Origin: Mycobacterium europaeum
GTDB lineage: Bacteria > Actinomycetota > Actinomycetes > Mycobacteriales > Mycobacteriaceae
Direction of reading: 5' to 3'
Assembly (NCBI RefSeq): GCF_002102155.1
Contig: NZ_LQOU01000013.1
Location: forward strand, 22,013-86,012
Length of the DNA: 64,000 nucleotides
Shown here: positions 8,525-17,560 of the stretch, piece after piece
How positions within the stretch are numbered: position 1 is the stretch's first letter
Layout of the letters: each line of letters begins with the position of its first letter
Notes under the pieces: model-generated
The model's database searches: none
Told to the model about the DNA's origin: nothing
What the model saw: the letters and a program-made list of their open reading frames with translations, nothing else
Translations under genes and position numbers: made by a program

Positions 8525-9467
8525 GCTCGCCGGGCCCCGGCTGAGCATCAGCGCGATGGGCTTCGGATGCGGCGGTCTGATGCAGTCACCGTCGCGCAAG
8601 GAACGGATGGCCGTGCTGGGTGCCGCGGTGGACAACGGGATCACCCACTTCGACACCGCACGCATGTACGGGCTCGGGATGGCCGAGGCGGAGCTCGGGG
8701 TGTTCCTGCGCACGGTGCCACGCGACAGCGTCACCGTGGCAACCAAATTCGGCATCGATGTGGGCGGCCTGGCCCGGCGGCTCGGCCGGTTTCAGGCCCC
8801 GGCGCGTGCGCTGCTGCGCCAGGCGCCGGCGCTGCGGCGCGCGGTCAAGCGCCGGCAGGCGACGCCCGGGACCGCCCGCGTGTACGACGCGGCCGGCGCG
8901 GCGCGCAGCCTCGACGAGAGTCTCGCGGCGCTGGCCGTCGACTACGTCGACATCTTGTTCCTGCACGGTCCCCGCCCGGGGGACACCGTCGCCGGTGCCG
9001 AGCTCCGTGACTTCTTCGAACGCGCCCACCGGCAGGGCAAGATCCGCGCCTGGGGTGTCTCGCAGGACGAGGGGCTGGACACGGATTTCGCCGCGGCGTT
9101 CGCGCCCGCGGGCGTGAGCCAGGTTCGCGCCGACCTGCTCCACCCCCCGCCGCGCCCGGCGGATCTCGCGTTCGGGGTGCTGCAGAGGTCATACGTCGCG
9201 CTCTCGGCGGCGCTGCGCTCCGACCCGGCGTTGGCGCAACGCTGGCGCGAGGCCCTCCAGCTCGACCCACTGGCTCCCGGGGCGCTGCCCAAACTGATCC
9301 TCGGATCGTCAGCCGCCGCAACCGGTTGCCGCGCAATACTTTACAGCACCACCAACCCGGGACGGGTCGCCGAAGCGGCGGGCGCCGTCGCGTCGCCGCC
9401 GGACGCCGCGACGGTGGCGCGGTTCCTGGCGCTGGCGGCGGAGGTGGGCGGGGGTGCCACCGCGTGA
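8496..9467 (+). CDS. Aldo/keto reductase
   Basis: A 323-residue protein with the aldo/keto reductase pattern: GFGCGGL near the N-terminus, FDTARMYG.G.AE (catalytic Asp and Tyr), VATKFG (catalytic Lys) and DILFLHGP (His). It would reduce a carbonyl using NADPH, possibly on a sugar nucleotide or on the glycan precursor of this operon. ATG 8496 overlaps the upstream gene; GTG 8508 is a possible shorter start. Its stop overlaps the GMC oxidoreductase start. Substrate is unknown. Confidence 0.85.
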   Translation: MRAAVLGRVELAGPRLSISAMGFGCGGLMQSPSRKERMAVLGAAVDNGITHFDTARMYGLGMAEAELGVFLRTVPRDSVTVATKFGIDVGGLARRLGRFQAPARALLRQAPALRRAVKRRQATPGTARVYDAAGAARSLDESLAALAVDYVDILFLHGPRPGDTVAGAELRDFFERAHRQGKIRAWGVSQDEGLDTDFAAAFAPAGVSQVRADLLHPPPRPADLAFGVLQRSYVALSAALRSDPALAQRWREALQLDPLAPGALPKLILGSSAAATGCRAILYSTTNPGRVAEAAGAVASPPDAATVARFLALAAEVGGGATA

Positions 9468-11167
9468 TCCGTGGGCCCCGCGAGTTCGCCCCGAACGCGA
9501 CGATCGAGACCGACGTCGTGGTCGTCGGGGCCGGCGCGATCGGCATCGCGACGGCGCTCGAGCTCGCGCGGTCCGGTGTCCAAGTGGCGCTGATCGAAAG
9601 TGGGCTGGAGCGCAAAAGCCAAGCGGCGCAGGAGTTGTCGACCCTCGCGTCACTGCAGGACGACGAGCTCCATGCGCACAGCGAGCTGATGATCCGTCGG
9701 CAAGTGGGCGGGACCACGGCATTGTGGGGCGGCCGATGCGTCATGTTCGATCCGATCGATTTCGAGGACCGCCCGCTCACCGCGCAGGCGCCCTGGCCGA
9801 TCCGCTATGAGGACGTCGAGCCGTACCTGCAACGCGCGTGCGATTGGGCCGCGTGCGGGAGGGCGGAGTTCAACGCGCGCGACGTCCCGGAGCTGGCGCA
9901 GACCGACATGGTCGCCGGGCTGCCCGATGGGGACGTGCGCACCACCGACCTCGAGCGCTGGGCGCTGCCGACGCGTTTCGGCCGCGAGTACCGGACCGAG
10001 CTGCGCGACGCCCCCTGCCTCACCTTGTGGACCGGCCTCACCTGCACCGAAATCGTGACGACGCCGGCCGGTGACCGCGTCGACCACCTCGTGATCAAGA
10101 CGCTCGACGGGCGCCAGGGCAGGGTGGTCGCCGCGGACTACGTCATCGCGACCGGCGGTCTGGAGGCCACTCGCCTGCTGCTCGCGTCGGACCGCCACCA
10201 TCCGGCGGGCCTGGGAAACGGGGGCGGCCATCTCGGACGCTGGTACATGTCCCACGTCGAAGGCAGGGTCGCGCGCGTGCAGTTCACCACCGATCGCGTC
10301 CTCTACGCCTACGAGCGGGACAACGACGGGGTGTACGTCCGTCGGCGCTTCACCCTGGACCCGCGGCTGCAGCGCGAGGCGGCCATGCTGAATGCCGCTG
10401 TCTGGCTGGTCAACCCGCCGATCAGCGACCCCGGCCACGGAAGCGGGATCCTGTCCGGCGTTTACCTCACGCTGATCTCCCCGGTCGGCCGTTTCCTGCT
10501 CGCGGAGGCGATCCGCGCAAAGCACACCGAGACGGACGGCCCGCCGCGGATCCTCGCGCACCTGCGCAACATCGTGCGGGACCTGTTCCCGTCGCTGCGG
10601 TTCGCGCTCACCTTCTCCTACGCCCGGTTCCTGCGCAGGGGCCGTAAGGCGCCGGGCTTCTTCGTGAAGAGCGCCGACAGCCGGTATCTGCTGCACTACC
10701 ACGGCGAGCACCTTCCGCACTGGGAGAGCCGGGTCGAGCTCGCCGACGACCGCGACGCCCTCGGCATGCGCAGGCTGCGCACCCACATCCACTTCTCGGA
10801 CGCCGACTACCGGAGCGTGCGCGCGGCCATCGCCACGATCGATGAACACCTCCGCCGGCACGGCGTGGGACGCGTGGAATGGCTGACCGACGACGTCGAG
10901 GGGTCGGTGCGCGGGTTCTTGGGCGGCCACGCCGGTTACCACCAGGCCGGAACGACGCGCATGTCGACCACCGAAGAGGGCGGCGTCGTGGACCCGCACC
11001 TACAGGTTCACGGGGTGCGCGGGTTGTACGTCGCGAGCACATCGGTCCTGCCGACGTCGAGCCAGGCGAACCCGACACTGCTCGGGATCGCGCTGGGCGT
11101 GCGGCTCGCCGAACGCCTCGCCCGCGCCCGAACCCCTTGCGCCGGTCCGGATTCCAGGACCGCATGA
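9464..11167 (+). CDS. GMC-type FAD-dependent oxidoreductase
   Basis: A 567-residue flavoprotein. An FAD-binding motif VVVGAGAIGIATALELA lies at about 18-34, and the C-terminus has GYHQAGTTRM and ASTSVLPTSSQANPTLLGIALG, the usual end of glucose-methanol-choline oxidoreductases with the active-site His region and the Asn of the QANPT segment. It would oxidise an alcohol, perhaps a sugar hydroxyl, and could act with the adjacent reductase to epimerise or remodel a sugar; that pairing is inference. GTG 9464 overlaps the previous stop (GTGA). It is the last gene of the five-gene plus-strand operon and ends 4 bases from a convergent gene. Confidence 0.88.
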   Translation: MIRGPREFAPNATIETDVVVVGAGAIGIATALELARSGVQVALIESGLERKSQAAQELSTLASLQDDELHAHSELMIRRQVGGTTALWGGRCVMFDPIDFEDRPLTAQAPWPIRYEDVEPYLQRACDWAACGRAEFNARDVPELAQTDMVAGLPDGDVRTTDLERWALPTRFGREYRTELRDAPCLTLWTGLTCTEIVTTPAGDRVDHLVIKTLDGRQGRVVAADYVIATGGLEATRLLLASDRHHPAGLGNGGGHLGRWYMSHVEGRVARVQFTTDRVLYAYERDNDGVYVRRRFTLDPRLQREAAMLNAAVWLVNPPISDPGHGSGILSGVYLTLISPVGRFLLAEAIRAKHTETDGPPRILAHLRNIVRDLFPSLRFALTFSYARFLRRGRKAPGFFVKSADSRYLLHYHGEHLPHWESRVELADDRDALGMRRLRTHIHFSDADYRSVRAAIATIDEHLRRHGVGRVEWLTDDVEGSVRGFLGGHAGYHQAGTTRMSTTEEGGVVDPHLQVHGVRGLYVASTSVLPTSSQANPTLLGIALGVRLAERLARARTPCAGPDSRTA

Positions 11168-11171
11168 GCCG

Positions 11172-12230
11172 TCAGCGCCGGCCGGCCAGCACCTCGGCGA
11201 TGACGTCCAGGAAGCGCTGCGCGACGATGTCGACGTCGCAGTGCTGCGCGTAGTGGCCCGCCGCCTGGGCGCCGAGCCGCGCCGCGACCGACGGGTCGGC
11301 CAACAGGTCGAAAGCGGCCGCCAGTCCGGCGACATCGTCGACACCGATCGGGGGGAAGCCCGGTGGCTGGTACTCGGGCAGGGCGCCGGCGGTGGACACG
11401 ATCGGCATCACACCCAGTTGCATCGAGAGCACCTGCACGCCGCTCTGTGACGCCCGCCGGTAATGGCACACCGAACCCTTCGCCGCGGCCAGCGTCGGAA
11501 TGACGTCGGCGTAGCGGTAGCTGCCGTTGCGCCAGCGCGTGTGTTCGGGCAGGGCGCCGGCGTCCAGCGGCCCGTCACCGATGAGCACCAGGTCGTCGCC
11601 GCGCCAGCCGCCGCCGGCGAGATGGCGTCGCCACGCCTCGAGCACCACGTCGACGTTCTTGTACGGGTTGAGCCGGCCGAACATGACGAAGTCGCGGCGC
11701 CCTTCGGGCCCGACGAACGGTGGAATCCTATGCGGGTCAACATCACTGGCGAGCGGCACCACATGCACCGGTGTGCCGGCGACGTCGCGCCGCGCGGAGA
11801 CGGCCGTCGCGACGTAGCGGCTGTAGGTGACGGTGGCCGCCGAGCGGGCGCCCCAGCGGTCGAATACCGCGCGTTCGTAGGGGGGGACCTGCTCGCCGGG
11901 ATCGTGCGGCTGGTCGTCGTGCACCACCTGGATGCGTGGTGCCCGCCCGGCCAGCACGATCCAGCGCGGGTCGCGCACGATCTCGGCGATCACGACGTCG
12001 GGCGCAAAGCGGCGGATGCGGCGCCACGCCTTCACGGTGGGGAGCCAGGTCGCGGCGGTCTTGAAGCGCGGATCGAGTACCAACTCGTAGTCGCGGGCGG
12101 CATCGGACTCGGGGTGCCGATCCGAGGTCACCAGCAACACCTCGGCGCCCCGCCGCAACAACCCCTCGGCCTGCACGCGCACCGCCGGTCGCGTCCAGGG
12201 CGAAAGCCACAGCACCCGGGGAGATTTCAT
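11172..12230 (-). CDS. Glycosyltransferase, GT-B fold (group 1)
   Basis: A 352-residue protein with MKSPRVLWLSPWTRPAVR at the start, a GRLNPYKNVDVVLEAW donor-domain strand and a C-terminal section (SQSGVQVLSMQLG.MPIVSTAGALPEY) that matches GT4-like enzymes, although the E-x7-E motif is not classical. It should add a sugar to the cell-surface glycan in the cytoplasm. Its ATG overlaps the stop of the upstream methyltransferase (ATGA), so the two are translated together on the minus strand, convergent with the GMC gene. Confidence 0.82.
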   Translation of the reverse strand: MKSPRVLWLSPWTRPAVRVQAEGLLRRGAEVLLVTSDRHPESDAARDYELVLDPRFKTAATWLPTVKAWRRIRRFAPDVVIAEIVRDPRWIVLAGRAPRIQVVHDDQPHDPGEQVPPYERAVFDRWGARSAATVTYSRYVATAVSARRDVAGTPVHVVPLASDVDPHRIPPFVGPEGRRDFVMFGRLNPYKNVDVVLEAWRRHLAGGGWRGDDLVLIGDGPLDAGALPEHTRWRNGSYRYADVIPTLAAAKGSVCHYRRASQSGVQVLSMQLGVMPIVSTAGALPEYQPPGFPPIGVDDVAGLAAAFDLLADPSVAARLGAQAAGHYAQHCDVDIVAQRFLDVIAEVLAGRR

Positions 12231-13051
12231 AGCTCGTCGTCGGCCTCAAGGAAGATGTCGGCGTCGCTCCACATCCGGGTCTGCAGCGCGCGTCGCGGCA
12301 CGCCGGCGAGCAGGGCGGTGACACGGGGCGAGGCAAGCAGCCGCCACGCCAGCGGGTTGACCTTCGCGCGGGTCCAGATGTGCAGCCCCATGCCGCCGAG
12401 TTGCCACCACCGCGTCTTCGAGGTGTGGAACTGCATGCCGAATCGCTTCCCGATGAACTCCAGCGTCGATCTCTGGTAGAAGGTGATGTGCTGGCCGGTG
12501 GCAAAGGCGTAGTACATCCAGTCCTGCGGGGGCGGGGGCCCATCGAACAATTCGGTTGTGAAAACGATGGTGTCGGTGCCCGTGGTCTGAAGCAGCTCGG
12601 CGACGAAGCCGATCGGGTCCGTCAGGTGCTCCATCACCTCGAAGGCGGTGACGACGGTGTACGGGGGTCCGGGGCCGGCGTCCGCGTCGAAGCCCTGCGC
12701 GGTCAGGTTGGGGGAGTGTTTGTCGGCCCAGTAGTAGTCGAAGCCGATGTCCCGCATCAGTCGCGTGTAGACGCCGTAACCCCCGGCCGCGTCGAGAAAC
12801 CGGCCGCGGTGATCGAAGAAGAAGTACAGCAGCACCGACATGGCCCGGGCGAGATACTGATTGCGCCACAGCATGGTGGTGTCGGCCGCCGCGATGGGAC
12901 TCGCATAAGCCTCGTCGAGCCAATACGGTTCCTCGGTCTGCAGGCCGCCGCAGTTGTCGCAGAAGTAGTACTTGCAGTCGTATTTGGTGAGGACTTTGTG
13001 GGTGAACGCCAGGGTGGTGCCGGAACTGCAGATGCGGCACAGCACGCCCAT
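12227..13051 (-). CDS. Class I SAM-dependent methyltransferase with N-terminal Cys motifs
   Basis: A 274-residue protein. Residues 4-32 carry two CxxC pairs (CRIC and CDNC), a small zinc-ribbon-like head seen in some sugar methyltransferases. The Rossmann methyltransferase domain shows FLDAAGGYGVYTRLM (SAM loop) and VVTAFEVMEHL (post-II acidic motif). It likely O- or C-methylates a nucleotide sugar or glycan residue. ATG 13051 is preceded by GGGAGGA at 4-5 bases, which decides it over upstream codons. It overlaps the following glycosyltransferase by 4 bases. Confidence 0.85.
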   Translation of the reverse strand: MGVLCRICSSGTTLAFTHKVLTKYDCKYYFCDNCGGLQTEEPYWLDEAYASPIAAADTTMLWRNQYLARAMSVLLYFFFDHRGRFLDAAGGYGVYTRLMRDIGFDYYWADKHSPNLTAQGFDADAGPGPPYTVVTAFEVMEHLTDPIGFVAELLQTTGTDTIVFTTELFDGPPPPQDWMYYAFATGQHITFYQRSTLEFIGKRFGMQFHTSKTRWWQLGGMGLHIWTRAKVNPLAWRLLASPRVTALLAGVPRRALQTRMWSDADIFLEADDEL

Positions 13052-13208
13052 CAAATCCTCCCGCGCATGTCCCGCGCCTCGAGCAAACACCAGGACAATG
13101 CAGAACCTACGGCACTTTCGGTGCTGCGGGCAAGCGAATCGGCAGCCGATTTCGGTGCGGACCGCCGTTGTGCACCACCGTTATTCAGCGAACGTGGGGA
13201 ATGCTCGG

Positions 13209-13231
13209 CTATCGCCGTGATAGTTTCTATC
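13209..13231. promoter_or_regulatory. Triple CTATC/GATAG/CTATC motif before an FkbM-like gene
   Basis: CTATC at 13209-13213, GATAG at 13219-13223 and CTATC at 13227-13231 form two nested 5-bp inverted repeats ending 4 bases before ATG 13236. The placement would allow an operator or a 5' hairpin covering the start. No GAGG-type ribosome site is seen. The divergent methyltransferase starts 158 bases upstream. Confidence 0.35.
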
Positions 13232-13235
13232 TCCC

Positions 13236-14108
13236 ATGGCCAGAAGCGCTACACCGCCACCGAAAGAGACGCTCCGGCAGAAGATCCGGCGCATCCTCGG
13301 CACTGAAACGCGGGACCAGCTCAAGGATCTGATCCTTTTCGACCATTCCCAGTCGCTGAAGGCGAACCATCCCAACCCGCTCAACCGCGCGGGCAAGAAA
13401 TGCTTTTCGGCGACCGACGAGGACGGAATAACGCTGGAGATCCTGCGCCGGATCGGCCGGCTCGACGACGGCGTGTTCGCCGAGTTCGGCGTCGGCGACG
13501 GGACCGAGAACAACACACTGATCCTTGCCGCACTGGGCTGGAAGGGCTTCTGGGTGGGGGGACAGGACCTGGCCGTCACCGTCGAAGACCACCCGCGGTT
13601 CACCTACCAGAAGGCGTGGATCACCGCGGACAACATCCTTGCGCTGACCCGCTCCTGCCAGCAGAGGATCGACGCCACCGGAGTCGACGTGATCTCCCTC
13701 GACCTCGACGGCAACGACATCTACCTGGTCGAGAGGCTCTTGGCCGACGGCATCCGTCCCAAGCTGTTCATCGTCGAATACAACGGCAAGTTCCCGCCGC
13801 CGGTGCGGTTCCAGATCGCCTACGACCCCGATCATGTCTGGCAGTCCGACGACTACTTCGGGGCATCGCTGAGCAGCTATGCGGCGCTGTTCGCCCGCTT
13901 CGACTACCGCCTGGTGTGCTGCAACTCCCACTCCGGTTCCGACGCGTTCTTCATCGACACCGCCCTGTCCGGCTACTTCGCCGACGTGCCGACGGACATC
14001 GAGGAGATCTACACCGAGCCCAGGTACTTTCTCTACGGCGGCTTCGGTCAGCACAAGACGTCCCTCCGCACGGTGGCGCAGATCCTGCGCCCGCGTCCCG
14101 AACGATGA
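13236..14108 (+). CDS. FkbM-like SAM-dependent methyltransferase (putative)
   Basis: A 290-residue protein I place by pattern in the FkbM-like methyltransferase group. It has GVFAEFGVGDGTENNTL at about 87-103 (SAM-loop-like), VISLDLDGNDIYLVERLL at about 152-169 (the D.DG.D.W-like motif of FkbM proteins) and KLFIVEYNGKFPP. The N-terminal 60 residues are basic and have no clear domain. It stands alone on the plus strand between two minus-strand polysaccharide operons, so a sugar methylation role is likely but the substrate is unknown. Confidence 0.7.
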   Translation: MARSATPPPKETLRQKIRRILGTETRDQLKDLILFDHSQSLKANHPNPLNRAGKKCFSATDEDGITLEILRRIGRLDDGVFAEFGVGDGTENNTLILAALGWKGFWVGGQDLAVTVEDHPRFTYQKAWITADNILALTRSCQQRIDATGVDVISLDLDGNDIYLVERLLADGIRPKLFIVEYNGKFPPPVRFQIAYDPDHVWQSDDYFGASLSSYAALFARFDYRLVCCNSHSGSDAFFIDTALSGYFADVPTDIEEIYTEPRYFLYGGFGQHKTSLRTVAQILRPRPER

Positions 14109-14144
14109 CGCGTCGGGACGAAAGCCGCGGCCTGCGAAGCGTGT

Positions 14145-16094
14145 TCACAGCACCGCGTTGATCGCTTCCACATAGGCGTCGGTCATCGCCTCCACCGTGT
14201 AGTGCTTGCGCATCCGCTCGAAGCCACGGCGCCCGACCGACGGCAGCGCGTCGGGGTTCGCCAGTATCCGGGCCAGGCTATCCCGCCATCCCGACACCGA
14301 CACGGGCTCGACCAGGAAGCCCGCCCTGCCGAAGTCGAGCATTTCGGGCACCGCGCAAACCGCCGATGCCGCAACGGGAACCGCGCGTGCCATCGCTTCG
14401 AGAATCACCAGCGGGAACGCCTCGGACCGGCTCGGGACGCACAGCAGGTCCGCATCCGCCAGCGCGGGACCGGGGCCCGCCGACCAGCCCCGCCACTGCA
14501 CCCGATCGCGCAACCCGGCGGGTGTCTGCCGTTGCAGCCTTTCCCGATCCGGGCCGTCACCGAAAATCGAGAGCCGCCAGGGCATGTCGGGAAGGTCACC
14601 GAGCGCCTCGATCAGCAGGTGCGGGTTCTTGTGCTCGACGATGCGCGAGAGCATCACCAGGTGCAGGGGTTCACCGGCGGCCCGGACGTGCGGGGCCGGG
14701 TCGCCGGTGAGGGCGACACCGTTGGGCGCGACGAATCGCCGTCCCCGCAGCCGATGCTGGGCGACCAGCATGTCCCAGTGCCGTTGCGCCAGAACGATGA
14801 ATCCGTCGGAGCGGCGCATGGCGGCGGTGAGCGGCCGCGAGTAGATCGGCCGATCCTCCTCGGGCGGAACGTGCGGCGCGACCAACCAGCGCCGGCCGGC
14901 GGCGGCCGCGCGCCACAGTGTCGCGAAGCCCGCCTCGGTGTTGGTGTCGGCGGTGATGAGCACCGCCGGATCCCCGGGGATGTCGACGGCCGGCGCCCAC
15001 CACGGCTGGCGCACCACCCGCACGGTATCCGGGATCTCGGAGATCATCGGGCCGAACCGCTGCACGCAGACGATGGTGACGGGGTAGCCGCGACGATCCA
15101 ATTCCGCTGCCAGCAAAGCCTTTTGCCGCTCGGCGCCGCCATAGACCAGGCGGTTGGTGGTGATCACGATCGAGGGCAGGTCGTCGCGCCGCCCGGCGTC
15201 AGCGGCCCGTCGCGTCCCGCGTCGCGCCCTCCCCGGCAGCGTGGTGCCGGCCAGGTACGCGTCCGCGTGGTGCACGCTGTGCTGGTGCTCGAGCAGCAGC
15301 GCGGTGTTGGCTCGCACCAGGTCGCTCACCCGCCGGCGGTGGGCGGCGGTGCCCGCGGCGTCGTCGAGGCCCGAGCGGTCGACGCCGACTTCGTCGGCCA
15401 GCAGCAGCCGCCAGCCCGCCGCGCGGGCCCGGGCCTGCCAGTCGGCTGCCGCACCGAAGCAACAGAATTCCTCGTCGAAGCCGCCGACGGCATCCCACGC
15501 CGCGCGGTTGATCGCCAGGCAGCCGGCGTCCAATTCGCCCTCGACGGACTGCGATTCGGCAGGCTGGCGGGCGTACAGGCGCGCGATCGGCGTGCCGCGC
15601 CGCGCGTACCGGTGACCCGCGGCCAGCTCGCGAACCAGCGTCCGGCGGCGGGTCGCAACGTCCCACGGCGCCCAGCCGGGTGCCGTGTCGTCGCGGGCCA
15701 TCGGCGAAACCGCCGCCACCCCGGGCCGGCTCAGCAGCGCGCGGGTGCGGGTCAACGGTCCCAGCAGGCGCGCTCTCGCGTCGAGCAGCAGCAGATCGGC
15801 GCCGCCCGGGGCGTGCTGCACCAACGCGTTAAATGCTTCGGCGCAGCCGAGTTTCACCGCCCCCGACACCCGGTGGACTCGCGGGTGCCGGGCGGCCGGC
15901 CCCGTCACGTCGCCGCAGTCGTGGACGTAGACCGGCAGGTCGGGCAGCCACTCGGCGACGCCGGCCAGGCACGACTCCAGCGCGTCGTGGCCGCCGGTGG
16001 CCACGATCAGCACGGCCAGGGGCCGCTCGGGCGGCAGCTCCGTCGTGCCGCCGGCCGGAACCTTCAGGTACTGCCGATCCAGTTCACGCTTCAT
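14145..16094 (-). CDS. Two-domain glycosyltransferase (GT2-like fused to GT4)
   Basis: A 649-residue protein joining two transferase modules. Residues 20-245 look like a GT-A family 2 enzyme: LAVLIVATGGHDALESCL, LLLLDARARLLGP in place of the DxD strand, and AWDAVGGFDEEFCCFGAAADW, the usual acceptor-side ED-like region. Residues 290-649 are a GT-B family 4 enzyme: ITTNRLVYGGAERQKALL, LVMLSRIVEHKNPHLLIEAL and SRSEAFPLVILEAMA (E-x7-E). It could add two successive sugars. ATG 16094 overlaps the flippase stop by ATGA; an open frame continues upstream but lies inside the flippase gene. It ends the minus-strand polysaccharide operon. Confidence 0.85.
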   Translation of the reverse strand: MKRELDRQYLKVPAGGTTELPPERPLAVLIVATGGHDALESCLAGVAEWLPDLPVYVHDCGDVTGPAARHPRVHRVSGAVKLGCAEAFNALVQHAPGGADLLLLDARARLLGPLTRTRALLSRPGVAAVSPMARDDTAPGWAPWDVATRRRTLVRELAAGHRYARRGTPIARLYARQPAESQSVEGELDAGCLAINRAAWDAVGGFDEEFCCFGAAADWQARARAAGWRLLLADEVGVDRSGLDDAAGTAAHRRRVSDLVRANTALLLEHQHSVHHADAYLAGTTLPGRARRGTRRAADAGRRDDLPSIVITTNRLVYGGAERQKALLAAELDRRGYPVTIVCVQRFGPMISEIPDTVRVVRQPWWAPAVDIPGDPAVLITADTNTEAGFATLWRAAAAGRRWLVAPHVPPEEDRPIYSRPLTAAMRRSDGFIVLAQRHWDMLVAQHRLRGRRFVAPNGVALTGDPAPHVRAAGEPLHLVMLSRIVEHKNPHLLIEALGDLPDMPWRLSIFGDGPDRERLQRQTPAGLRDRVQWRGWSAGPGPALADADLLCVPSRSEAFPLVILEAMARAVPVAASAVCAVPEMLDFGRAGFLVEPVSVSGWRDSLARILANPDALPSVGRRGFERMRKHYTVEAMTDAYVEAINAVL

Positions 16095-17554
16095 GCCGCC
16101 AACTGATTCCGGCGCAGGGCGGCCAGATCCGACCAGCGCAGCGGGCCCGCCGCGGCGCTGGTGAGCAGGTAGGCGACGGCGGCGGCGGCGAGGACGAGGA
16201 CCACGTGGTGACCCCAGAGCAGCAGCGTCACCGCGACACTCGCCGCCGTCGGGATCGACACCCGCAGCAAGAACGTCACCGGTGTGCGGTAACCGCAGTG
16301 GCGGCGCAGCCACCAGCTGCTGACCACCATGTTGAAGAACTCGGTGCACACCAGCGCGACGCCGGGTCCGACGGCGCCGAACCGCCCGGCGAGGGCGAGG
16401 TTGAGCCCGACGTTGAGGACCAGGGTGGCGATCGTCAACCAGAACAGGATCCGCTGGTGATGGCTGGCGACCAATCCCTGACCCAGCGTGCCGCTGACGA
16501 ATCGCAGGGCCGCCGCGACGAACAACAGCGCCAACGTCGGCGTCCCGCGGGCGACGAACGCCTTGTCACCGAACAGCGAGATCAGCGGTCCGGCCAACAA
16601 GGCGCCGACGACCGCGACGGGAACGGCCACGAAGTACATCAGCTCCACGCTGCGGCGCAGGAACCGGGCGAACGCGGCGACGTCGCGTGCGAACAGCTCG
16701 GTGGCCGTCGACAGCGTGGACTTGAGGAACACCAGTGACACCACGATGGTGTTGAACGCGATCGTGAAGGCCAACCCGTACACCCCCACCTCGGAGTGGG
16801 TGCTCAGCAGCGACAGGATGACCCCGTCGGCCCGGCAGTACAGGAGCCCGACCACCAGAAACCCGATCAGCGGCAGGCTTTCCCGCAACAGGTCGGCGGC
16901 CTCGCGCGCTGCGAAGACCGGTCGCACCGAGATGTGCCGCATCGCCGCGGTGCCCTGGATGAGCAGCGCCACGGCGGGCGGGATGAGTTGGGCGACAGCG
17001 AACCAGATGACGTCCGCCCGCGTCGCGACCAGGAACGCGACCATGACCAGTGCGCCCAGCCGGCCGGAGAAGTCGGAGATGGCCACCGCGGAAAACCGTA
17101 CGGTGGCAAGGAACACCGGTTCGAACCGCGTCACCATGGTCTGCATCAGCAGCGCGCCCGACAGCACCACGAGCATCACGCGGACGTCGGCGTCCCGGTA
17201 GATGAGCAACCCCGACCCGGCCGCCAGCAACGCCAGCGGAACGCAATAGATCAGGGCCAGGCCGCTGTTCACGCGCACCAGGCGCTCGAGGTCACCCTGA
17301 CCGGACGTCACGCGGCGCACGATGACCGTGGCGATGCCGAGATCGGCCAGGCTGGTCCACATGGCGATGAAGAGCACCGCGATGGAAAGTTGGCCGTAAC
17401 GGCCCGGGCCCAGGTAGCGGGCGGTCATCGCGACCGACACCACCGAGGCCAGCATCCCCAGTGCGCGGGAGACCAGTTGAATCGAGAAGGCGTGAGCCAT
17501 TCGCGAGAGCGGCACCGACGGGACGACCGCCTCGGGCGTCGTCGGCTCAGTCAT
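16091..17554 (-). CDS. Wzx-like oligosaccharide flippase (PST/MVF family)
   Basis: A 487-residue membrane protein with about twelve to fourteen hydrophobic helices. The N-terminal pattern (SIQLVSRALGMLASVVSVAMTARYLGPGRYGQLSIA) is the hallmark of Wzx/polysaccharide-transporter proteins: a helix, then ARYLG..YG. It would flip undecaprenyl- or decaprenyl-diphosphate-linked repeat units to the outer face of the membrane for the polymerase. It lies 6 bases after the initiating sugar transferase gene and overlaps the next glycosyltransferase. An internal ATG (MAHAFSI) is a possible alternative start. Confidence 0.87.
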   Translation of the reverse strand: MTEPTTPEAVVPSVPLSRMAHAFSIQLVSRALGMLASVVSVAMTARYLGPGRYGQLSIAVLFIAMWTSLADLGIATVIVRRVTSGQGDLERLVRVNSGLALIYCVPLALLAAGSGLLIYRDADVRVMLVVLSGALLMQTMVTRFEPVFLATVRFSAVAISDFSGRLGALVMVAFLVATRADVIWFAVAQLIPPAVALLIQGTAAMRHISVRPVFAAREAADLLRESLPLIGFLVVGLLYCRADGVILSLLSTHSEVGVYGLAFTIAFNTIVVSLVFLKSTLSTATELFARDVAAFARFLRRSVELMYFVAVPVAVVGALLAGPLISLFGDKAFVARGTPTLALLFVAAALRFVSGTLGQGLVASHHQRILFWLTIATLVLNVGLNLALAGRFGAVGPGVALVCTEFFNMVVSSWWLRRHCGYRTPVTFLLRVSIPTAASVAVTLLLWGHHVVLVLAAAAVAYLLTSAAAGPLRWSDLAALRRNQLAA

Positions 17555-17560
17555 GACTCC

